DNA of 64,000 nucleotides from assembly GCA_021432635.1 (NCBI GenBank), contig MU270020.1, positions 203,149 to 267,148 on the forward strand. Reading direction: 5' to 3'. Under the pieces are notes generated by a model, which did not search any database, was not told where the DNA came from, and saw only the letters and a list, made by a program, of their open reading frames with translations. A program made the translations under genes and the position numbers. This document shows, one piece after another, positions 55,580 to 64,000 of this stretch (within the stretch, counting starts at the first letter, position 1; the number at the start of each line of letters is the position of its first letter). Source of the stretch: Thozetella sp. PMI_491 (lineage: Eukaryota; Ascomycota; Sordariomycetes; Chaetosphaeriales; Chaetosphaeriaceae).

Positions 55580-56000
55580 CGCGGGCTCCGTACAACTCGG
55601 GCTCAGACCGAGTCATTCGACCGCTCTTTCGACCAAGATGTAACCCTTCGTCAGCCAGCTGGTTGCCAGCTCATCACAGCCTGCTCCGGGCCTTTGCGTC
55701 ATAACCGCAAACCTGCCAAGGCGCCGGGACCCAAGGATCTCCCCCTCTCATCGAGCCAGCCACTCCACGGGAATCTCACCTTCCCCGCACCGCGTATGGT
55801 GAGGGGCGCTGCCCCGGTGCCACCTCTCCGGCCCAGCCGTCGCCTCCAGAACTCCACAAGAGGCAGACGACTCCACCGCGTGGTGATGGGGTCTGGCCAC
55901 CTGGGTGGGGAGAGGGGGAGAGGGAGGCCCTTTTACCCCGGCCGGTGCGCCGAGTCCGGTCCGGTGCTGTGTGGCTTGCCTCCGCTACGAGTCGCTACCA

Positions 56001-56040
56001 GTTGCAGGCTGGTGCAGGCGGGTGCAGGCGGGTGCAGGTG
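56001..56040 (+). repeat. 10-bp tandem repeat, four copies
   Basis: The unit GGTGCAGGCG occurs twice exactly (56011-56030), flanked by a diverged copy on each side. Minisatellite in the spacer. Confidence 0.95.
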
Positions 56041-56917
56041 TTTCGGCCCTTCTATCTCTCGGCCTCGGCCGTTCACCTGTAGCGCGTGAGGTGCAGACTT
56101 AGGCGCACTAGGCACCAGCTGCGCCGAGCGCCTAGAGAAGCCCCGGCGCCATGGTTCAAGGAACTCTACTCAAAATGGCGGATTCTCGCCGTTACATCTA
56201 TTACCTAGCTAGACTCGAGCGACGGCCCTCCCGCCAAATGTGAGATGTGCAACGTTGTGCCACGCGATGTGGGCGCCATTGTCTGGGAATTGGCCTATAG
56301 CTAGCTTGTATCTTATGCGGGTCGCCTCGGGGATTTTTTTATACACCACGGAATCGGAGCTAGTGAAACTTCCTTTTGGGTGTAACAACCCTGGCTCGAC
56401 CGAGCAAAAAGAAATAGAGCCAGCAAGGGTTGACCTCGGAGAGTAAACAAACAACCTTTGCGCGTCGGCACCCATGCAGACCTTGAGGAGCAGCACCATT
56501 GGCTGTAGCCAATAGTCTCAGACACTATGTGTAAATATGCTGCCCGAAAGTGGTGCAAAGAGACGAACGAAAAGAAAAAGAAACTGACCCGAGGCCTGAG
56601 CGTCGGGTAACCGACAGACATCGTACGAAGAAAATGCGCTTGGCGTATGTTCAAGATGGTTTATCCATTATGCACCGCAATACGCAGTGGCCTTGCAAGC
56701 CGATCTAGGCATAAGTAAGTCGCTATGAACAACCCCATCGTAGACCACCTCTCCACGCGCGGCTCGTGCAACGCTCTTGCTCGTCCGCCTTACGACCATG
56801 AAAAAGTGCATGGCTAGACTTCGTGGAAGCCCGCTACACTATAGGTAGTCCAACTACCAGATGCCCTAAGAAATCGCTGTCTTTCGTTCCGCGCTCGTAA
56901 TGCTGCATTTCCATCCT

Positions 56918-59900
56918 CTAGTTCTCCTCCTTCTTCCCTAGCGTCCCTGCTAGGTTCATCGACATGTATGCATCCTTAGTCCAATCATCATCGTCGCCCG
57001 CTAGGCCTGCTCCCAGGTCGCCGCTCCTCGGTCGGTCCCAGTCGTCAATCGACTCACGCCCGTCAATAGCGGGCAGTCGGATATGGGGCGGTGGCTGCTG
57101 CTGAGCCGTCGGGACTGAGACGTTCTCGCTAGATGCGGCAGGTGGGCCTGGACGGAGGCTAGGGGGCGTGGTATCAACACTGAAGGAGTTGAAGTCGGGT
57201 AGAACGTAGCCATGCGGTGGTGCCGCCATGCTAACGCGGTGCTGCGGGCGCGTGGGCGTCTGCTGTTGATCCCCCTCATTTAGCATATCTTCGCCATCGT
57301 CTAGCTCAACTCTGTTATGCTCGTCCGCAGGCATCTCGATGGGTGCGGGACCGAGATTGTAGGGAGCATGTGGTGATCCCATGGCCTCTAGTTGCTGCTC
57401 GAGCTCGCGCTGCTCGAGGATCTGCGGGGCGTGCTCAACGTTTCGCAGGCTAGTAGTACCGCCAGGCACCTGACCGGATGCATACACGCCCGAGTTGCGG
57501 AAGCTGCCCTGGCTGCCCCGGTTGTCCGGAGCGTCTGCCACACCCTGGATGGTTGATTCACCAGCAGAGGTACCAGGGGGGCCGAGAGCCTCGGCATCCG
57601 CGTCCCGAATCGCGAATTGGGCCATGGTACGCATCTTGCGCGAGACCCAGCCGGCTAGGATCTTGCCGCGCTGCTTCTCGCCGAGGCGGCTGCGAGGGAA
57701 GTCCCCGCGATTGACGAAGGCCACGATGTCAACAACGATCTGGTGTTCATTCAAGATGGCGTTGACTATCACAGGCACGATGGAGGCGAGGTATGCCTTG
57801 CGCGAGACTTCGACGAGCACGACGACGAGCCCGCCGGCTTGAAACACGGCGCTATAACTGCAGTCAGCACAGGTTATGACGTCCGACGGGAAAGGAGGGA
57901 TGGCTTACGAGCCGTTGGGCACGATATTGCGGTGGCACCTCTCCACCGACGCCTCGATATCCATGGGGAAATGGCTGAGGCCATTGATCTCAAACGTCTC
58001 ACCGATGTTACCCAAGACGAATAGGACCTGCATGTCCACCTGCGCGCCGCCCGGCCCAATAGGCCGGCTGACATTGTGAAGGAAGCCAAGGTCTCCTGTC
58101 CGGACGTATCTGATGCTCGGGTCCTCAAGTGTGCGGCCGTCAAAGCGTTCGGCGTCGAAGGCATCCTTAGAGCCATAGAACGCCTTGGCACACGCTTCGG
58201 AGTCGACCCAGATCTCTCCGTACTCGCCGTCGTTGCAGAGCATCCGGGTCTCGGGGTTGACGATGGCGATCTGCGTCGACACGGGCACCATTCCCGAGTC
58301 TTGCATCATCAGGGCCTTGGGGTCCGAGTCCGGGTCGGTCGGAATCACGAGACCCCGCCGCAGTGCCCTCGTGTCCAGCCAGAGCTCGATCGGCTCGATG
58401 CACATGTACGAACGAGAGGCGATCATAGGATTTAGGACGTGCGAGTAGACCGTGTTGATAGCGGTGCGGTCTAGGCCGGTAGCCGCGAAATGCAGGCGCA
58501 CCTTTTGGAATACGTCGACGCGCGGCCGCGAGTCGGCCGCGATCATCAGGTTCTTCAGCTCGTGCAGGGTGAAACCCTTGCCTGGCATCATATTCATCGC
58601 ATGGTCCAGCATCTGGGGCGTCGCATACGTATCCTTGATCTTGTATCGTGACATGATGAGGAACAGAGACATCGGGTTCTGGGCGAACTCGACAGGGGAG
58701 AGGAGGTAGGTTGGCGTTCCCACGTAAACGCCCATCAATGCAGTGTGGATGAAGCCGAGGCCGGTCGTACTCCGCACACAGCCAAGAACAGGCCGTGAGC
58801 TGGTCATCTGGCACGTCTCCTTCTGGACCTTGCACATGCCCAGAAGCGTGTCGTGTCCCAGTTGGACGGCAAGCCGTCTCTGGTCTGGGGTCCAGTACGT
58901 CCAGATCACAGCCGGGTAGCCGGGCTGGACCCAGGACGGATCGACCGTGATGCCTAAGTCCCGCAGGCCGCTAGTCTGTCTGGGCGGCTTGGTTGTATTG
59001 TACATCGCCGGTACGCTGATCTTGAGCACTTGGGCCGATTGCTTGATGTGCTGGGATACTGGCTTCAGCTTTAGAAGATGGTCGACATCTTGGTTCACCA
59101 GAACCGCCTTCACGCCGTAGTCTCCGACCAGGTGGAGGAACGCCGGGACGTCCTCGGACAAACGGTTCTGGTCCATGGGCGCGACGGGAATGACCACGGC
59201 GCCGAGGTTGAGGCAGGCGTGGACAGCAAACACAAAATCCTCGGAGTGTGTGTACATGAGAATGATGTGGTCTCTTGGGCGTATCTTGACCTTGTTCTTT
59301 AGGTAGAGTGCCACCGCGGCCACCTTGGTATCGAACTTCTTCCATGTAACGCCCTTGCCCTCCCTGCCACGGCCGTCAATTGTGCAGAAGGACAACTCCT
59401 CTGGCTGACGTGCCACGCGCCATTGGATCAGGTCCGTGATGCTCGAGAAGTTGTTAAGAGGCGTCGAGGTGCGATCGTCGATGACAACTTCCCTCCGGTC
59501 GATACCCGAGTACTGCTTATCGGCGCCTTCGAGTATACCGGCCCGCGAGCTGGACGAGATGTGAGACCAGATACCACCGATAGGATCGACGCCAATCGGC
59601 AGGTTAAGAACGGCGTGTTCAACGGCAAACTTGACGTGCACGCACGGGAGGTTTCCGAGGTCGAACTCTCTCCGGCATAGCATGTTGCCAATTTCTCTGC
59701 GGCCATTCTTGAGCACCCTAGGCAAAGCGTTGGGCGCAGTAATCAGAACACAGTAGACTCGGAGATGGTGTTCCTGCATGAGCACTTCCATGCACCTCTC
59801 TGATAGAGAATCCAGCAGGACGATGTCGAGTTGTCGAGCCGGCCCGCCGTTCGTGGTCGGGGCGGTCGACGCGGCTGGCGACTCTAACACAACGACGGGA

Positions 59901-62886
59901 AGATGCTCGTCGTTGACAAATATGTCGAAGGCTGAGCAGTCGTAGATCTTCGGTACCGACTTCATGATGCTGACTACAATGTGCTGGACGAAGAAATACC
60001 GATACTCGGCAATCTCTGTCCCATGCTCGACCCATTCTACTTTCTGGCGGATGCGGTCTTCGTACAGCCCAAGAACGAAGAGCTTGCCCTCGATGATGGT
60101 ACCCAGAAGCCCGGTCCTGAGGAACTCTGGCTCGATAGGGGTCGGTGTCGGATCGCCGGGCTCAAACTTGTACGGCCGGGCGTGGAAGATCTGCTCGGTG
60201 TGCTTCGGAAGTGCCCAGAAGCCACCTGACAGCGAGGGGGAGTCGACCCAAATCTCGCCGACTGAGTGCGGTGATGCGATAAGTCCGGTCTCGGGGTCAA
60301 CCACGGCAAGAGTGGCGTCTGGAATTGGATATCCAAAGGCCCCTACCCGGACGGTACCAACTTCATTTGCTCTCTTCTTGACGTCCTCTCCGATGGCCAC
60401 CACCACTACTTCGTTCGTCTTCAGAGCCTCCCTGTCGAGAAGGACCTCGCTCAGCTCGGTCTTAGCGCGCTGTTCCGTTGTAGTGGTGGTGCCTCCCCCG
60501 AGTAGACTTCCGAATCCGTTCGAAGGGGCCGGCTTGTCTTCTGGCTCCTTCTCCTCCGCCTCAGAGTCAGATTCTTCGCCCATGTCAAGCTTCAGGGGGC
60601 ATCCCATGCGCTCCTCGCCACCCAGCCAGTCTCGCACGCTGATTAGCATACCGCCGTGCTCGGGGAGACACAGCATCGGCGCGACAACCTCTCGGGCGCG
60701 AGTGTTTCGCAGAGGCCGAAGCCACCGATCCGCCAGGATCTCGTGGAAGCCACTATCGACCGTCAGGGTATCGATTAGGCACAGCTTGACGGACTGGAAG
60801 TTTGGCTCCATCCCCTTCTTGAAGTTCCTGGTCGTCATCGGGTCGGCCTGGTAGTTGAAGACGGCCCGCTTGAGTCCCGGGTAGTCAGCGACCATTAGGG
60901 TGGCCTTGTACTTTGTGATCAAGTTGGCATAGAGGCCGGGGACATCGACGGCCTTGTTCTCGAGCCAGACTGTTGTGTGCCCCCCGTAGACGGTTAGCAA
61001 GACGCCGAGGATCATGCCGATGCCTTGGCGCGGGTCCAGATACGATAGCATTATCTCGCTGCTGTGACCGCCGCCAATAAGCCGGCCGTTCTTGTCCCGC
61101 AAGGTCGTGCTGAAAGTGTCGGCAGGGCCGTTTCCAGGTACCGTGGCGACTACCGCGCTCAAGCAAGCCATTTGGTGCATGATGGTCCGGTGGCTCAATA
61201 CTACGCCTCTGAGATCGCCAGTGGGCGCCCGGGCGAACTCTATGTACGCCAAGTCGGGAACTGAAAGAGGCGGAACCTCGTCCTTCCGTTTGGGATGGAA
61301 ACTCCCGAACTCGTTGGTCTTCCACCACTCGACGCCCTTTGGCCAGTTGAGTTTCTGAGTGGTGATATCACGCTGGAACGTCTTGAGGTTGTTGTCGGTC
61401 GTCAAGGCGAGATGCGCCTGCGTCGAGGTAAGAATGAGATTCAGTTTCTGATAGTCCTGGAACTCGTTGATGGGCACGGCCACCACCCCGGCTATGAAGC
61501 AGCCCAGCAGAGCAATGGCAAAGTCGATGATCTCGGTGTCGCGGTAAATCAAAGCTACCCGGTCTCCCCTGTATAGAGAGCTCTTATCTCTTATTACCTG
61601 GGCTACCTTCTCGGCACGCGATGCCAGCTTGTCCCACGTGATGGACGCAATCTCCTTGCCTCTACTGTCAAGGACCCAGTAGGCGGGAAGTTTGGCCGTC
61701 GTCCGGCCACGATGCCGTAAGACGGCCGCAATGTTGTCAAACTTGGACATTGCCGTATTTTCGTCATGTGGATCATGGATGGCGAAAGGGACCTCTCGGG
61801 GCTCTAACGGCAGCTGGTACTCGAGCGCGTCGGGCGGCGGGAGGTCGCTAGCGGAGAGCATAGGGGGTGCCATGGCCGCGGTGGGAGAAAAGGCGTCGCT
61901 AGATGAATATCTTTGAGGGCCACCATATTCTCCTGGGGCCATATGATCGTAGGCCTGCTGGCCGGCGAAGTCAGAAAAATATCCTTGTGCGTCAAGCAAA
62001 GTTCGGCTCCTGCTGTCGTAATGGTTCTGGGGCGGGTCTGCATATCCAAGTTGTTCCTGGCCATAACCGCCTTGTTGCTCGGGATTGAAGGCGTAATCTC
62101 CGGAAACCATAGTCCCAGACCGCGTGGAAGCCTCGTTCTGTATACCCGGGCCGAGGAACAGGGAGTCGTGCGCATGCAGCGTGGGGCGGTGATCTGCCAT
62201 AGGCCCTCCAGGCGCCAGTAATGATGCCGGGTGGGATTCGGGCTGGCTGAATCCCCCGGGGGGCTGGTATGGAGAATCGTTGCGGAAGCTCAGCGAGGTC
62301 GCATCAGTCGGCGAGTAGGGCTGCCCTGGGTCAGAGCCTGAGTTTGCGCTCAGCGCTGCCAGGGCGGATGCTCGCTGACCATCGCTGGAGGGGTGGTTCG
62401 AGCTGTCGGGCGAGTGGATCCGAAGACCGCCTCTCTGCTCTTCTTGTACAGGCGAGAATCCATATATGGAGAAGAGTTGTGTCCGTCGCTTCTGGTATCT
62501 GCAGGAGGGGTCAGCGCGGGCGTGTCGAGAACGGGTAGACCGCTGGTCCGGACGTACCCTTTTCGTGTAATGTCGCCCTCCTGTATGCCAATCGTTTGTT
62601 AGCCAAGTTCTCAGCCCGGGTCAAGTCTGATCTTCTCCTCTCGAGCCGGCTCTGCCTCTGTTCCGCCGCCAGTAACATGTACGCGAGGATGTGCGTGCAG
62701 TCCGCGCTTTGGGCCGGGCACGCCGGCGCTCGCGCAAGTACGGCGCCAAAGTCGGCGCAAAGCAGACAGGACCTCGGCTGCAAGACGCTTCGGAGTCGCG
62801 GAGGTTGCAAAAACGTATAGACGCACCTCTAGCTCCCGCTCCAGCTCGTCCAGCTTCTCCTGCAACTCGGGATTTAGCTCCGCCAT
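56918..62886 (-). CDS. DIP2/CPS1 family adenylate-forming-like protein (1868 aa)
   Basis: Homologue of animal DIP2 and Cochliobolus CPS1; yeast Cmr2/DIP2 is tied to diacylglycerol turnover, and CPS1 to virulence. Exons 62886-62827, 62580-62558, 62498-57909 and 57851-56918 sum to 5607 nt. The DMAP1-binding domain (residues 1-40) is built from three exons: MAELNPELQEKLDELERELE, then EGDITRKG from a 23-nt micro-exon, then YQKRRTQLF. A low-complexity stretch precedes two tandem AMP-binding-like domains (about 270-830 and 900-1560), with LPAYWVLDSRGKEIASITWD and HIILMYTHSEDFVFAVHACL marking their starts. The usual Ser/Thr-Gly-rich ATP loop is replaced by APTGDLRGVVLSH in the first domain and is absent in the second. 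The C-terminal 300 residues are disordered and end LAGTLGKKEEN. Cytosolic or membrane-associated. Confidence 0.94.
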
Positions 62887-64000
62887 TGCGTTCGTGGGCT
62901 GGAGCAGTTTCTGGCAGTGCTACGGAATGAGTGCCGCGTCGCCAGCCGAGATGCTGCTACGGGAAGTATGATGCGAATAGAATAACGAGCTAGCAGTGCT
63001 GGTCAGGTAAGTGTATTGTCGCGGGCCGCAATGGCCAGGCTCTCTTTGGCATCGAAGTTTGGCCGTCTCGTGACGTAGTTGTTCAGTTCCAGTTTTAGCG
63101 GTGCCAAGTGGGAGGGTAGATGGATGGCGGGGCTGGCCTGGCCTGGCCTGGCCTGCCGTCTGGCTCAACGTCGGGGGTGCAAGAAAACCCAAGGCGGACC
63201 CCTGCGTCTCCCGCCATTTCCCCACCAGGGAGCGGCAGCCCAACACGATAGGTACTGTACCTCTCTCTCTCTCTCTCGGTCTGTACGATCTAGGTACCTA
63301 CTGTACGGAATAGTCATGTAGTATTGCCAATCTCCATCCTGTCGGTACCTCGTCATCTAACAGAGTGTCGATTGGACGCAGCTTTGGGGAACTGCTAGCC
63401 CGCCAATTATGCAATAGTGCGCATGGAACCTCCTCTCTTGGTGTCTCCATTTCTCGTATTACCCTCCTTGCCTCCCACGTTTCGGGGGCCCTGAGGCTTC
63501 CCTTCAAAGGTCCCCTCTTTCACAACGCGCGTGTGTGAGATGAGATGTCTTCAGCGTGAGGGCTAGCCAGATTGATCAAGTACTCTTTCCCGTCAAGGAC
63601 CATCCGCCGCCGTGGCTGCTGCTCCGGCCTGACTAAGGATCAGGGTCCCACCTGCATCAAGCAGCAGAAACCGGCTCGTGTCGAAGGTGCGACCCCGTTA
63701 AATCGACCGTATGGATTTTACCGTATCTAACCACATCCGGTAACTACCCATTTGGGAGTGGCGGTGCCAGCCACAGCCAAAAATCGCCGGCGCCGACATC
63801 GCTCGCCCTCAGCCAGTAAGCAAGCCAGCCAGCTATGGTCAGTCAGTCCACAACAAGAGCAACAGACCAGTATCAAAGTCACGATGTAAACAAACCAGCG
63901 TTTGAGTAAACAAAGAACAGAGTGGAGAGTATATTTTATCACAATGGCCCTAGTCATGACCAATCTAGAGACGGAAGACAGTCCCCCCATACTGCCCAGC
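62887..64000. promoter_or_regulatory. DIP2 5' flank with simple repeats
   Basis: 1.1 kb upstream of the DIP2 start to the window edge. It contains a GGCCT pentamer repeat (63135-63155) and a (CT)8 tract (63261-63277). No second gene is supported before the edge. Confidence 0.5.

Larger units (their letters stand above)
53809..56917. other. 3.1-kb spacer with homopolymer and tandem repeats
   Basis: Lies between the start of the beta-glucosidase gene and the 3' end of the DIP2 gene. It contains a G run (54208-54228), T runs (55102-55117 and 55556-55579) and a 10-bp tandem repeat (56001-56040). Open frames in it lack motifs. The beta-glucosidase promoter is in the part adjacent to 53809. Confidence 0.5.

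Overview
The window looks like nuclear DNA of a filamentous ascomycete (Pezizomycotina, most likely a sordariomycete; this is inferred from gene content and architecture, not from a database). Genes are moderately GC-rich, not in operons, and split by short introns (mostly 43-100 nt) with GT...AG ends and CTRAC-like branch points. The gene set is typically fungal: ERG24, EB1/Bim1, Vam7, a CFEM protein, a DUF3425 bZIP, DIP2/CPS1, and Dal5-type transporters. I rebuilt exon-intron structures by hand. For most multi-exon genes the exons I measured sum to whole codons and read through known family motifs.

Region 1 (1-8.7 kb) looks like an accessory metabolic neighbourhood: a cupin protein cut by the left edge, an amidase, a Dal5-family transporter, and a divergently transcribed 2-oxoglutarate/Fe(II) oxygenase. 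Between amidase and transporter lies a 397-bp TA-flanked MITE. The oxygenase contains an unusually long 735-nt intron. Just downstream, on the other strand, is a two-exon gene for a 119-residue single-pass membrane protein that is easily missed. The pathway served is not identifiable from sequence.

Region 2 (9.9-26 kb) is a carbohydrate neighbourhood: an Ams1-type GH38 alpha-mannosidase, a second Dal5-family transporter, a GH115 alpha-glucuronidase without a visible signal peptide, and a secreted GMC oxidoreductase with a GC-AG intron. An F-box protein gene follows.

Region 3 (26-46 kb) is mostly conserved cell-biology genes: a CFEM membrane protein, an MRH-type sorting receptor (Mrl1/Atg27 family), ERG24, EB1, Vam7 (PX plus SNARE), a DUF3425 bZIP factor, an SDR, and a 707-residue proline-rich/coiled-coil membrane protein of unknown function. 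A gene-free 3-kb stretch at 40.4-43.4 kb holds decayed repeats and a possible SDR relic.

Region 4 (46.5-64 kb) contains an F-box pseudogene (nonsense codon plus frameshift), a sulfotransferase-fold protein, a secreted GH3 beta-glucosidase, a 3-kb spacer with homopolymer runs, and the DIP2/CPS1 adenylate-forming-like protein, whose N-terminal domain uses a 23-nt micro-exon.

No CRISPR, rRNA or convincing tRNA gene was seen. I found no clearly new multi-gene system. The best leads are the small membrane protein, the cupin-amidase-transporter-oxygenase group, the MITE, and the structured long intron.
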